A stretch of DNA of 64,000 nucleotides from Escallonia rubra. Lineage: Eukaryota > Streptophyta > Magnoliopsida > Escalloniales > Escalloniaceae. Below the pieces are notes generated by a model. The model was not told the DNA's origin. It ran no database searches and saw only the letters and a list, made by a program, of their open reading frames with translations. The stretch is taken from the NCBI GenBank assembly GCA_033065855.1, contig JAVXUO010002601.1, forward strand, positions 248,001 to 312,000, written 5' to 3'. The position numbers and the translations under genes are program-made. This document shows, one piece after another, positions 9,601 to 23,500 of this stretch (positions are counted from its first letter, which is position 1; each line of letters opens with the position of its first letter).

Positions 9601-12600
9601 ACTTAAAACGATTGAATGTTATAGTACCAGAATCATAAAAGGTATCAGAATTAGCTGATTTTGTGTTATACGCACGTATGCGAGTTATTATTCCAAACAT
9701 CCCACAAGCTTGGTCCCAGCAGATCCATAACCTGCAGATATCAAGGTCTTCTAAATACAACCAATCTAAAAGCAGGGAGAAGACAATACAACACTTCCAA
9801 AGTAAACACGCAAAAAAAAAAAAAAGACTGGCATACCATGATGTAAAAATCACTTTGTCGGCCCTTGTAGTGTACTCGCGGAACACCATGATTGCCGCTT
9901 AGAGTGCTGTATAGACGTAAAAAAAAAGGTGAGCAACAAACTTGTACATATAACAACAGCCAAAGCCATAAGCAATGACTACGTAAAAGCATACTTGTAA
10001 ACTTGCCACTCGGCGGGCGGTCCATAAGGACATCCTTTACTGCTTTGATGCTCAAATTTCAACGCCACCTGCAACACATATGCCAAAAATAGGTGTTTCT
10101 GTTTGAGAGAAGTAGTCAGAACTTGATTAATGAGAAAAACACGAAAAGAATTATGTAACATACTTCTGTGGGCCCTCTTTCATTAGAAAAAGAAGAAGAA
10201 ATGCGACGACCAACATAAACTTGTCCAAAACCTCCCTTACCAAGCTTTCTTTCTACCTTATAAAAAGGCGAACCACCAACATTAACCTGTAAAAAAACAG
10301 ATAAATATGTTTACTTTAACAACTAATTTGGAAATCTCGTAGACGCGAACTGCAGATCTTAAATGCTTTGTACCTATTGATCCTGAACAATCAACAAGAT
10401 TTATACCTCATCAACACTGAAATTTCTCATACCACAATCTATCAAATTTACTCGTGCCATGCAATATCTCAGTAATAAGGAAGAAAGGGAACTTCACCCG
10501 TACATAGAGTTCCGAAATAAAGTGTCTTATAAACAGCAGATTGTCACAATGTAGCGAATACTTTACGAAGGTGAGTATTGAACATTTCACAACCAAACAT
10601 GTAAAGTCTCAAACTAGTCTTCTCCTTCAAAACTGACTAGAACATCTCCTACGCCTATATCAAGCCGTTACGTTCCATTAGGAAAGGAGGCAAAGGTAAG
10701 TTAAATCCGAAATGCTTCAGAAAGTGTCATATTTTTGGTACCAGTAAGATGAGACGCATAGTCAGCTCAAAAAACCTGTCACCACAAAATGCCCAGAGCT
10801 TAACTTTTGAAACTCATACTCAACATCTTAACTCGGTCTGCCATTTTTCAAAAGTTTGGTTGCATTAACACAACTAAAACTCCGTTCCGCGTTAGTGCAT
10901 TCGTTTTCTTGCTTGTTAGCGCCCTTCCTTCAGCTGGCTTCGCCCTCTCTATTCATCTCTTTTTTCAAATAGAGATTTAGGGATCTATCTTGTTCATAGA
11001 TCTTGAAACCAAATCCATATCCATTTATCAATATATCTTTCCATCGATAGAAAGATATAGATCTCTGTTCCAGTCAATCAAAATTCCATAAGTCCATAGG
11101 GTATCGTAAAACTATGCCAAGAGGAAATTCAATTGTAACCTAATGGATAAGTCATGCTAATGATACCCGTGTCAAAGCAAGCCTATTACTGCAGCAAGTG
11201 CTCAAATCAAGAAAAAGAATGTGGCCACACTCAACTGTCTTTAGTTCTCTTTACTACCATTTTGGTCAGCTTGCAGAGATGCAATGGAAAAGACAACAAT
11301 TAGGAAACAAGTGGAAATGCTTAAAAACATTAAGGAAAATCATTTATGAACCACATAACGCAATATTAGCACTCAGCTATACTGTCAGAGTTTCAAGCAC
11401 GTACACGCAGTCACCCAAAAGCACGTTAGGATAACGAAGGAGTAAATGGAAAGGCCGGCAACTCCACATAGTAATCTCAAATTCTTCTCTTCTAGGATAC
11501 CGATACATAAGATACGGAAGTTGTTTGCTCTAGTATTATCGACATAGAATGATATGCAAGGCATAGACTACTATATTACAAATTAAGTAGACACACTGGT
11601 ACAAATAACGTAGACACTTCGGGCATCTAGGTAAGGAAACAAAATAACAAACTAATCCAGCTCGTTGTATAATTTCTCTCCTCCTATTGAAAACTAAACT
11701 ACTTATACTGTGCTTCTCAAAGAAAGCGGGGGTTCTCTATCTTTATCCGCTTTCAGTTATTCGATCCCGCATCTTCTTCATTTTGATTTTTCAAATTTTA
11801 TCTAAGCAAGATAAATATATAACCTTATTCAGAGATTGTTACCTTATGAGGTTAACAAATTGACTGTTCCCATGTTTAACCATTTTTAAAGGTGTCTTAC
11901 AAACAGAACTTCATTTGAACAAAGACGTGTCAAATTTCCATACTTCACAAAATATCAAGTAGCTTAACTTTAACTATTCTAATGCCACGGATAGAGACTT
12001 TGGTCCTTAGCCACACCACAAGGTCCATTTTTTTCTCGTATGGTTGGTTTTGGATCAAACTTGAGTCCAACCCAATATCGAACAACAAGCCTAGTTTACC
12101 TGTGTTTAGTATGAAAAAAGCATGACCACCAAGTATCAAATGCTACTTCTGTTAGGATGTGCACAAATAACATGTGATTAGTACCATATGCGTGTGTACC
12201 TTCGGCGACACAAAGGGAAGAAATGAGTGGAAAGAAATTTCGAGACGAAAGGTACTCAAGTAGAAGATTTATTTGTATAGCCACATAGACATGTACATGT
12301 TTTCATTTTTTTGCTATAGGGATGCTACTAATATAAAGTCCAACTATAAAGTCCTCAAAATTGGGTTATACTTTTCAGTTAAAAAAGGAAAAGTCTGCAA
12401 AGGCAATAACTATTCCATGTTGGGGCGTCGATGAGAAGAGCATATTTTAAGGGGGGAAAGCACGTGTGTACTGAAGTCCAGGCCTCAAAATCATAATAGC
12501 ACCAGGTCTGGTGCACTATTGTCCACCCTTAATTTATCTGAAACTATCGTATGAGTTCTTAAAATATTAAATGTTATATAATAAGCATAACAAAAAGAAA

Positions 12601-14802
12601 TTTCAAGTATTAACAATTTTATATCCATGGGGTGCGCGGGGTGATTAAGTAATCGTGAATCAAAATGAGAGATGAAGAAATAACTTAATGCCCTCAATCC
12701 TCGAGGGAGCCTAAGAATGTGGCAAAATGACATGGGCCACGCTCGGAAAAAAAAAAGATGGATCCTCTTTTTAAGTGTTTCTGCTAAATACCAAATGAGA
12801 AAATGTATGGGGAACAAGGAAGCTAGACCTCACCCCGAAACATCCGACCACCGGGGGGTACCATTTGAGACCCATTTGGAGCAAGAAAATCCTTCTTAAA
12901 ATGAGAGGTGGGGGCCTCAATTCAGCCCCTTGAGCTTTCAGCTACTGTGGCTCTACGTGAAAGCAGGCAAGGTTCATAAGCAATTAGACATGATAATGGG
13001 TTTGTAGACTAGAAGGAACTGAGATCATATTCGAAAACTCGGGTAGATCTTTATCTGCATGGTAACTTTAATTCTGTTAGCAACTAAAACTTTCTATAGA
13101 CATTACATAGATGCTGCATCTTTAAGAAGCCAAAGAAATGCTCAAGTATGGTTTCTCTTTTTTCCTCACTAGTTACTTGGAAATAGTTATCCACCATGGC
13201 ATTTAATGGAGAGAAGAATAGGCAAGTAGGTCAAGTATGTGAACATAGTAGCTTAATTAACAAACACTTAGTTCTGCTAGTAGCAGTAACTCACTTGTAC
13301 CAGCACATTCCGCTCCAACAAACAAGACAAAGCCTCACTGTATTCTTGATGCAATGTGTTCGCTAATAGATGGAGAAATTGTAAAACTACGGCAAAAGGG
13401 ATAAGCTTTAAAGATTACTATCAATAAACAACTCACACAGTCAAAGCCAAGGTGGACCTAGGATTTTATTTGTTTGTGGATAAAGGAGAGGACAACGTTA
13501 ATGAATAAAGGAAACAATAGCAGACAATTGTCGTCGTACATTATTTATTAGTGGTTGCAAACCAATAGTAATAATCAAAGGACCTGTATACACCAAAAAA
13601 GGAAAAGATAATACTCAAATGAGTATTAAATCAAAAACTACAACGAGACATGGAGGGGCATAATGAAGCACCAATTATATGAATGTAAAGAATTTTGGGG
13701 TGGCCATGCCCCTAGGTCCTCTCCGGGTCAGAAGCATTTGCAGATGTAGCCATGCGCATCCTTCACACAGTGCAAGCCAGCAGAATTAACACTATGCACT
13801 TGTTGGATTTAGTAAAGATGCTGCCCTCGTCAGGAACCAGCAGTGCATAACCAATAAGAAATGAGGGTGTCAGCCTACGAGGCGATTGTGATAATGAACA
13901 TCATGGTGAAGACATTAACAAAAAAAGGAAGAAGTATTAAGGAATACCATATCCACCTACAAAAAGGTGAATCTTGACAATGTGTAAACAAGCAAAATAA
14001 AAATTCCAATTCTACTCCCGTTCGATGAATCCAAGAAAAGAATCATATATCACGCCTCCAAAATCATTCACCCATAAATAAGGAACAAATGCAGTCCCAA
14101 AATAGTGTCGATGCAAACAACAACATTGTTTGGCATCCCAAAGTCCTTTACTTTGAAGCTGTTTCAGTATAAAAAAGGATACTAAGCCAAGCACAAACTA
14201 TCCAGAATTAAACGTCTAAGGCAAAATTACCAAAAACAATTGTAGTACGCATTTGACATTTTAGCAGAACTCCACTCTCCAATAGTCTACATACATCCAC
14301 ATTACATCAATCAAAGCGGAAATTTAAATTTTCCAGTTCCTATTGAAAAATCATAAAATTTTGCAGTACATGCACAAGCTCGATCATACACATGCAACAA
14401 GAAAACTTAACTTATCTATAAACAAATAGCCGATATGAAACTACACATGCACAAATGCCAAACGTTAATGCGTATAGCGAAAATTCTCACCCTATCGGGA
14501 ACCGGAGTATCTTCGCCGGTAAGCGCCTTGTCCGTCTTCGCAACGCTGTCGCAATCATCCATCTTCTCCTTCTCCTTCTCCTTCTCTGCCGCTACCTCCT
14601 TCGCCTCAGCCGGTGCCTCCGCCGCAACAACCAAATTCTCATCAACCGGCGCCGCCGCCGCCGCCGCTCGCCTCCTCCGAGTCCTCGTCGCTATCCCCTC
14701 GCCTCCAATCGGATTAGTATTCGGCTGCTGTTCCTGCTGCGGCTGCTGCTGCTGTTGCTTCGCTCCCCGGCCCCTTCGCACTCCGCTGCGGAGTACCGGC
14801 AT
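6667..14802 (-). CDS. MUT9-like protein kinase (MLK/PPK), casein kinase 1-related, 16 coding exons
   Basis: Exons in transcript order: 14802-14491, 10286-10164, 10068-9995, 9906-9837, 9731-9676, 9557-9486, 9029-8935, 8842-8776, 8653-8524, 8432-8214, 8100-7958, 7728-7554, 7443-7353, 7261-7104, 7019-6831, 6726-6667. The joined frame is 2,034 nt, 677 residues plus stop, with matching phases at every junction. Exon 1 encodes a disordered basic N-terminus ([13 protein letters not shown], Gln- and Ala-rich tracts, EKEKEKEK). The kinase domain starts near residue 112: glycine loop [11 protein letters not shown] at 120-130, ATP lysine K149 (VALK), catalytic loop HGDVKPEN with D241, and DLG instead of DFG at 264-266. 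The C-terminal half ([27 protein letters not shown], ending [10 protein letters not shown]) is specific to plant MLK/PPK proteins. In Arabidopsis these nuclear kinases phosphorylate histone H3 Thr3 and light and circadian regulators. The exon 10-11 join uses an acceptor at 8101, which adds LIFQ before VGHKRGRL. Confidence 0.95.
10287..14490 (-). other. 4.2 kb first intron of the MLK-type kinase gene
   Basis: It separates the disordered N-terminal exon from the kinase domain; donor GTGAGA at 14490 and acceptor CAG at 10287. I see no exon or ORF with recognisable coding content. Around 13450-13735 the ends GTGGACCTAGG and GCCATGCCCCTAGGTCC look like termini of a degenerate DNA transposon, but I found no clear target-site duplication. 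The rest is AT-rich. Confidence 0.7.
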
Positions 14803-17800
14803 CGTTCATCCTTCGAATCCCATCGCTTCCGATAACCCTAACTCCTCACCTCTTCTTCAACTCCTCTTCGCTGCAAATTCAGCTGAAAAAACAACCACAT
14901 TTCAAATCGATCAGCCAAACGGCACAAGACACATTCGTTAGTCTCAATCTAAAATGTCACAAAACAAAACGAATCGATCAGGAAAACAGCACGAAATTAC
15001 AGGCTTTTGACGAACGAGAAACGATTTTGGGGATCTCTCAACCCGGTGAGAGAATCGTGATTTTCGAACTGAAAGACTGACGAGAGACGAGAGAAATGTT
15101 TTAAGTGAAGTCTGTGCACAAAAGTTTTTCATTTCAATTAGAGTGACGATTTCGGTAGGGAGGGATGTTTTGAACCGTCGATGGGGACGGGATGGACGGT
15201 CAGATGAGGGGTTGGGCGCGAAATTACCAGATAGGGCTTGACGGATATTTGGCGAGTTCTGACAGGAGTGGGACACGAAGCGATGGTGCGAGGCCTGAGA
15301 GCGACAATTGTGAGCAAAGCCTGAACCGCCGCGGATGTCATGCAGAGTCCACGTCGGATCTGAATATCTTTGAAATATGGCTGTTTGACCGGCTTAGTCT
15401 TAAGTGTGGAAGACTAAGGTTGTTGACGCAACACTAAGATTTTGTGTTGACTAAAGGTACGGAGTAAAGTATACCCCGAGGTCCAGGTAGTTTTACTATA
15501 AAGAAGCGCTTTTGGACTTTGGCTGCCAAAGTTTAATTCTAGAAAGAAAGTATTGTGCCTTTTAATTTTTATTTTTTTGTGTATGTACCATGTCTTGACG
15601 GCAGAACGAAAAGCTTTTTGACTTTTAATGTAATTTTGAAGTCAAATATAGATTACATGAATCGAATTGTCAATTATGTGTGAAAAAAGTATGATTACAT
15701 GAATTCAATTGTTCGAATTTATATCTTGACTTCGGAGTATAAGATAAATATGTAACATGCTTAATGGCATTTTTATCTTTTTACTGTACAATAAATATTT
15801 AGCTGTTGATTTTCTTAGATTTTACTGTATCGGAATTGAAGTTTCACTTCAAAATAAGAAAGAGTTCACTTTAAATCGATATTATGTATGTAAGACGCGA
15901 TAGAGTGATTGAATTGAGTTTGAAGTGAGATAATCGATGTTATTCAAGTACCAAGTAGCACAAATTGAGAGAGTTTGGCCACACCAAATTCACAGTCCTC
16001 CGTGGCAATGCGGTTGCGCGGGGGGTTGGGATCGGGATTTTAGTTGCAACGATCGAAAGAGAGGGAAAGCACACACAAAAGGAAGTGGATGCAGCATGTT
16101 GTCTGATGCATAGAACTTGCTCCTCTAGAGACATATTAAAGCCGAACTTATATTGATGACTTTTGCCTACTCTTTACATCAATATAGTTTAGTTGTTACA
16201 TGAAACCTCAGTAACAGAACTCAGCAACATTCATTAATGAAATTAGTTTGCTAAAATCCAAATACTCCTATACTGCTTTTAACCCTACATAGTCCATATA
16301 GAAAAAAATAGAAAAGGAAAGACAATGAAATTAAAGCGTCAAATTTTAGCTATAGTAAAAATGCTTTGGAATTCGTTTTAAGAGGGACCGAAAAAGTAAA
16401 TTTTTTTATTATCGGCATCCATGAAAATAAATATAATTAGAAATAATATACGCTCCAAAAATTGAGTCACTGTTTGAAAGTCAAATATCTTATGATTTAT
16501 TCTTTTCGTACCAAATCAACCTTCACGAAATGAATATTGGCGACGCCCACTCAAATTTCATCTAGTTGCTTGATAATGTGGTCCCATGTCAATCTATAAT
16601 CTTAGAAATTGAAACTCTGTCTCTATCTTCTTTTTTCCCTTCAATTTGGCTGGAAGTTAGAAATGGCGGCTCCGAACATCCCATTGAGATTATAAGGATT
16701 CTAGTTATGGAACCGACCTAGTATGAGTATAAACGAAAATTGAAAGTTACAAAATTATCATGCTTTGTTCAATAGTTTTTTTTTTTTTTTTGGCTACGAT
16801 TAAAACTGTAACTTTATATGCCATGTCAACATGGAGATTAAAACTAGCGACCTTTGAGTTATTTTTTAAGACTTCTGCCATTTTTTCTAGCACATAAGTT
16901 TCTCTGTTCAATAACTTAAACAATCATTATATCGCTTAGTTAACTAGTAGAAATTCTTAATTTTTGTTTAGTGGAGGCAAATGGCGGTTTCACATGCTAC
17001 CCCATACCACAAGTTGGAGGTAGACCATCGTGCCCGGCATAAAAGATTTGAAAAAAATAATAATTTCATACAGCCTAAAAAAACTCGAACTAGCGACTTC
17101 AAAGATAATAACTTTAAAAAAAAAAGATAATAACTTGTCAAAGGGCTGTGGCTTGCATTACCCACAGTATCGTTCTCTCAAAGGCCGAGTAGAAAGCCCA
17201 ACTTTGTTCAGTGATCGTAGGAAAACACAAAAGTGGCCGTGGCTTTCATTACTCGATAATTGGTTTCCTTTGGGCTCTCCTTCTGTCATTAATAGAAAGA
17301 CATGAACCATGATAAGACCTGTTCATTTGTTCAATGGGGCTAAGCCCATTTCGTTCTGTCCGTAAATGGGCCGTGGCTTCCATTACCCAATAAACAGAAT
17401 GGGCGGTGGCTTTCATTACCCACTAAGCGGTTTCCTTTGGGCTCTACTTCTATCATTAGAAAGACATGGACCGTGATAGGACCCAATCCATTGGGCTACG
17501 TGCCATGGCTTGCAACTGTCTCCGAATTTAAGTCCTTCTCGTCCAATGACCAAATTTTACTAGCAAATGATATAGAAAATATTGCGAGTCCAAACTTTAC
17601 TAGCAAATGATTCGAAAACATTTGGAAACTTAGTAATATAAAGCCATTAAATTTGGCAAATTGACAATAAACTTAACCGTTCATCACATCTTGTATGCGG
17701 TCAACCCCGATGGTCATCTTGGGCGTTATGGATCGTTGAAGCTATGAACTCGATCGTCAGGGTGACCAATTCACACACTGGACACAAATGATTATTTGCT

Positions 17801-20040
17801 CTAGGTTTGAATCGGTGGCCGAGGAAGTTTGACAGGATGTTGAATTGAGATGAATTTTTTGGGTGCACAAGTCAACATGACCATAATTTGCACTCAAATA
17901 GTAAGTAGATAGCTAGAGGTATACCAGTTTATTTTTCTAAATATTTGGAATCTTTACTGCATTGTTCTTGTTCAGTCGATTCATATGACGAAGTTCTTGG
18001 TTATCACATGGTGTGTGTGTGTGTAACCGCAGAATATTTATTGTAATTAGTAAGCAATTAGGGCACTGAAGTTTATTATTTTGAAAATAAAGAGAAAAAA
18101 AGGGAACAAAAAAGTAAAGAGAAAGCAAAAAAGTCTCTCACTTATTGTTAATCCACACACTGCCGTACTGTTCATGAATTTTGAGAGGAGAGAAAAGAAA
18201 AGAAAGGGAAGGACGAGAAGAGAAGCAGAAGCATAAAGGGAGGGACGAGAAGAGAATACAATTTTCCTTCCTCTTGCTTGTGAGTTTAATAGAAAAAAGA
18301 AAGTATCATTTATTTTTCTTGTTTGTGAGTTCAGAAGAAAAGAAAAAGATGTAACATTACATATATAACCTTATATAATTCAAATAAAGACTTTAAAGTA
18401 TGATCTTAACTTAGAACATAATTCAGACGAGAAAAAAAAAATTGGTCATCAAGGACATCACATAAAATTTATACCATAATAATGTGATAAGTCTCACATC
18501 ACCAGTTAATGCCACAATAAAAAAACACACACAAAGTAACCATGAGTTGACTATAAACATCAAACCACCCAAGTTTAATTAGTGTCAAACCAAAAGCATA
18601 ATAATCAATCATGAGTCAACTCTAACACCCAAATATCAGCGTCAATCTGAACCTTTGATCATTTTTTCTAACATGAGCTTGCACCTCTCAGGTGGACAAC
18701 TAAATAAAACCCTCGGCTTTTCGGGATTCTTACCCAAGATTGCAGGAGATGAAGTCAGCCACCACTTCTGCCACTTCTTCTGTTTGTTGGTAACAAATGG
18801 TATGATATGTTTTTGTAAGAAACCCTAGGACCTAAAAGTCATTAAAATTCAGTCATCATAATCTCAAGGATAATATGGGCATTATTAAAGTATTACTTAT
18901 GAGAGTTTTTTTTTCTCTGTTTCTTCCCAATTTTGAGACAAAAGATTTAGAGACAAAAGAGACTCAAACTTTCCTCCCTTTTCTTTTCTTAAAAAAACTC
19001 ACAAAGTAGAGAAAAGGAAAAAAAAAAATGAGCCACTTTCCTCTCTTTTTACTCAAAAAAAAAAACTCACAAAGAGGCTTGATGACGAGGAATCCAACCT
19101 TCTTAAAAAAAATAGGAAGTGAGGATCCTAGGTGTGAATCATTGGACAAGTACTAATAAAGAGTTTGGACTTTCAAATTTTAGTTTCGATAAAGGAACCA
19201 AACATAAACATGCAAACTCCGGTTCTCAGTGGCCAAAAGCTAGCACAATTCCTAAAGTCCCTTTTAAAATTTAATACAATGTTGCCCAATCCCATTTGGG
19301 GGCATGCTTCGACTTGTCTATGACTTTTTCTTTATGCTCTGTCTACCCTCTAGTCTATCATTTTTGAGAGTTGGCCATAAAAAAGAGAAGCAAGAAATCA
19401 GTCTTATTTGTCACAACAAGTAAAGATTAATTTAACCTACATTATACTCCATTAGATTCCAGTAAGAGTACATCCACGCACGACAATATCGAGATTAGTG
19501 TAACTCTATTTTTTAAATGTACGGTCCTCATTTGAAAGTACTTTTACATTCTCATAATAATGTCAGGTAGAAGTTCACATCACACAAATAGATATTGGAT
19601 GTATGTTATCGGCAAATTGTAGGGAGACACAGATGTAATTTGGGCATAGTTAGAGTACAATAATTGAGCCTGCACCACTTGTCCACCATGATTCCACCAC
19701 TCCTTTGGAGTCACTTTCCAGATTTACTTTTTCCTCCCATATCAAACAATAATTCAAAAGTAATTCGCCAAGTTTCTTATTTAACTCATGTCGGAGTATT
19801 TTAACAAAAAATTATCTTTTCTTTACAAGATTGGTTTTGAGAAAACATTTAAGTTTTGAGTATAATCATAAAGTGCTTTAGTCCCACATTGCTTGAAAAT
19901 GGTAAGGAAAGATTTTCTTACATGTTTATTCTTTTGGAAAGTATTTGTCCCACATTGACCATTGTAAAGAATTTTAAGGAGTATATAAGATGACACTCCT
20001 TGGCCTTTTTTTAGGTTGTGCTTAAGTCTAAGACTCGCAC
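14803..20040. other. Promoter side of the kinase gene and intergenic spacer
   Basis: The first few hundred bases upstream of 14802 are the 5' leader and promoter of the kinase gene. The following 5 kb is AT-rich with no recognisable gene. Open stretches here are short and low-complexity. A partial duplication lies at 17.2-17.5 kb, and poly-A/poly-T runs are common near 18.3-19.1 kb. Confidence 0.6.
17219..17490. repeat. Diverged direct repeat, two copies
   Basis: The segment from GTGGCTTTCATTAC through GGTTTCCTTTGGGCTCT to AGAAAGACATG occurs at about 17233-17305 and again at 17403-17469 with small differences. A shorter extra copy of GGGCCGTGGCTTCCATTACC lies at about 17368. This is an old local duplication without coding signal. 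Confidence 0.7.
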
Positions 20041-20045
20041 GCGCA

Positions 20046-20592
20046 TGAGGGGAATGATATGAGACTATAGCATGACTATTTATACTGTAAAATATAGTTG
20101 TTGGGCAACATTCATATTCTTCATTACTCTCCAACAATCACATTTTATTTTATTACACAACAATCATATTTTTTATTGTGGCATTTTATTTCTGAAATGA
20201 ATTTCGGATTTATTTCTTTGTAACAGATTTTCAACAGCTCTTTTCTTTCTTCACCTATAAAAGGAGACATCTTCCTCACTTTTTTAACACACAACTCAAG
20301 CTCTCTATCTTGTTCTCTATATTCTGATACACTTAGACTTGTGGGCAATTTTGGTAAGGTATCGAGTGGAGCTTCTACTTCATTCGTTTGTGCAGAATTA
20401 CGAGTGAAGCAACATTGAGAGCTGGGCTGTTGTGTCCCAGAGGTGAAGCGTCGATAACCTTGCTATACCGGTAATAATTCTCCGAAGGGGCGCAAATCGT
20501 CTTAAGAGAGCGACCTAGTCCGCGCCTCAGCCAACTATTTTACATTATAATTTTGGAGTTGTTCTTGTCTGTTTCTTGCAACAATTCCAACA
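20046..20592. mobile_element. Solo LTR, probably of a plant LTR retrotransposon
   Basis: A 547 bp segment starts TGAGGGG and ends TTCCAACA, and is flanked on both sides by the same 5 bases GCGCA (20041-20045 and 20593-20597). TG...CA ends with a 5-bp duplication are the mark of an LTR insertion. A TATAAAAG box at 20256 suits an LTR promoter. No internal retroviral-like region or second LTR is present, so it looks like a solo LTR left by recombination. An alternative 5' end is TGTTGGGC at 20099, which pairs perfectly with the CCAACA end but lacks the flanking duplication. Confidence 0.6.
20256..20263 (+). promoter_or_regulatory. TATA box inside the solo LTR
   Basis: TATAAAAG with flanking pyrimidines, in the position expected for the U3/R boundary of an LTR. 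It implies + strand orientation for the element. Confidence 0.45.
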
Positions 20593-20597
20593 GCGCA

Positions 20598-23500
20598 AAC
20601 CTTAGTTTGTAAACAAAACTTGTTGGCCATTACGCATACACCTGCTTATTCACATTCATATAGCTTCTATATTTGTTATAATGACTGCATTAGATAGGTA
20701 ATATCGTGTTTAATCATTCTCATTCACTCATGTTTTAGGGTTTAGGCTTTTAAAAAGAGAGATGCAGAAAGAGAGATCATTGGTTGAATGCAAAGCATAT
20801 TGCCTATGATCAACGAATACGCACCATGCAATATCTAAGCGCTGGTCGAAGGTTAACAAAGTGTATACTGATTCATTTTTTGGGGGTTATTTATTCATTT
20901 GTAATTGTTCTCGTCTTCTAGGCTAATTATGATGTACATGTGTTTTCAAACGGAACGAAATTTATGTTTTGTGATGTCATAATCATGCGTGGATAGTATA
21001 CATGCACGATACGTTCCACCAGGGGTGGATCCAGGATTCTGCATTGAGGAGGGCCAAAAGCTGCATGTAAATACTTTAGTTGCTAGTGTTATAAAATTAA
21101 TGTAATATGACCATGACCACATTTGGTGCAGGAAGCGACGTTAAATAAACTTGAATCATTTTTAATCCGCAATTGCATGAGATATGCAAAAAGAATAATA
21201 TGTATGTGTATTAGTTCCGGTATCACATCTATATTGAAGTTATATACTTGTGTGCACTTATACTTGCACAATAGTTCAAAAATAATGTGGACAAAAGAAA
21301 ATCATTTGGTTCACATTGTTTTATATACTAATTCTGAATGTTTACTTGCTCAGATGACGGGACATGAGGAGATTAGCGTTGTTGCTGCCCCCAGTAATGT
21401 ATGATATTTGCATGGTTATCGCCTATTTTCATCACTGTCGGATATTATTAGGAAGCAAACCACTACTACATGAAACTGTTGGACTTGCCCACTTTTGTAC
21501 GCAAGGTTAGATCGGAAGTCTCTATAACATGGAGTCATAGTTTAGATGTTTTTCGATTTATTATTGTATAATGAACAAATTTTAGCTTCCTATATTTTAT
21601 ATTTGCTTGTCTGTAATATAAGGATGTAACTCTTGTATGGCCGGGACGGTTAGTTATATAATATTATTCTCCTCTTAACTATATATATATAGTTTAAAAA
21701 TATTTTGATTAAATACTACTCACATATAGCATTTGTGAGTATATCGATTGTATGTTTATGAAAAATGTATATTTAAAATTGAGTAGCGAGAAAAAATATT
21801 AGTCGAACTTTGAGTTTGTCTACAAAAAAAAATAAAAAGAATAACCAAAATTTTCTTGTGAATTGGAATTAAAACAACAAAATACAAGGAATTAGTTATT
21901 CACTCCAAACTTAAACTCTCTCAAACTCCGAATGGTTTTTAGTGGCACTTGTTAATAACACGATTTGAATCTTTAAAAACAACAAAAAGTTTAAAGTGTT
22001 CAAATGCTAAAATATATATATTAAGAATTTTTAATTTTAATGCTTTAACCAAATGTCATGTTAGTAACATTAAAATCTTTTAGTGACAAATTAGGAGGGG
22101 TAAGAGGGAGGGGGGAGGCGGCCATGGTCACCCCGGGCCCTACATTAGTGGCGTTCTACTGTTCAAAGTGAAAGCACTTCTATGAATTTTGTTTTGCCCC
22201 CAAACTGAGAACTTTTCTAGAGTATTTTAGAGTAACGAAGTGCAGAGAAAGCTTGTCGAAAAAGAAATCCAACTTTTTCAAAAGCCTACTTTTGCTTTGC
22301 CACCCTCCCCACCTTCAAGCAGCCTTCCAAAGTTCATGGCTCTCTTTTGGGAGCTTAGAAGCAATAATGCATGCAAAACAATCAACGCAGAGCACCATGT
22401 TTTCTTTAAAACGTTTCAACGCCCCATTGTATTGAAGTTTGAACGGTCATTTCCCTTTCAATAACAAGATTTTCAATTGTGCATTGTCATGCAGAATTCA
22501 ACCAAATTTGTTGTGCTCTAGACCCGGAAGCCATGTTGCACAAAACTTTTCCTTCTCTGCATATATATAATTAGGTCACGTAAGTTGACAGCTTCTTACT
22601 TTCTTTGAAAATTGTGCATAATTCAGCTTTTCAGAACTTTCCAACTACTAGATTGATATATTATGAGGTGATCTCCCTGCCTACGGTACAGATGAGTGGT
22701 AGTTAGTGTAAAATAGACCAAATTGAACTCTTACGGTAATACATAGTCCGTCCGCTTCAAAGAAAGGGAGGAAAAAAAATATACTTTCACCTTTTTAGCA
22801 AAACCTAAGATGGTGCATTTGCATGGGCTAGAACTTCTTTTCAAGAGCGAGTACGAGTTAACAATATATAATTAGTTGAAAAGTTTGAACATAAAAATAT
22901 GTGTTCACCGACGCAAATCACTACCACACCACCCCCGCACCCCCACCCTTGTGCCAAAAAAGGAAGAAAGAAATATAAACAGGCATGTTTTTGTTTACTT
23001 TGAATGATAGCTTTTTGAGACTTTTACGGTATGTGGCCAGTGGCGTGGTGGACCTAGATATTTTCATCGGTGAGTACCAAGATTATATCAGACTAGTGGG
23101 GGCTCCTAGCTAAACAAGAGCATGCTGAATTTACGTTGATCTTCGTATCGAAGTCCAAAAAAAAGGTTTTTAAATGATAATAATGTGAGAGGATCTTTGC
23201 TCATAGGAAATTGACCCAGAATTAGAAGAAAAACTAAGAAAAGGACATTTATTTAAGTTATCCAAACAAAATAAACACGAGAAAATCCGTTTCTGCACTG
23301 TGTTTCTAAATCTTGCCACGTGTCTCAAATGTTGTTTTCATAATAATGTAATCAAAACCTTAAAAAAGCATAGAGGGGCCATAATTTTAAGTTAATTATG
23401 ATGTTTATCAAAATTACAAAAAATTAGCATGCCCCCGACAATTGACAAGAGATTCTTCATAGTATTTTATTTTTGAGTACATGACAATCGACAAGATCTT

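Noticed and set aside
14435..14941. Open frames of 126-168 codons on the + strand over kinase exon 1
   Set aside because: They are shadows of the Gln/Ala/Glu-rich N-terminal exon of the kinase; the - strand reading joins in frame with 15 further exons.
18016..18024. Short GT run (GTGTGTGTG)
   Set aside because: Too short to list as a microsatellite.
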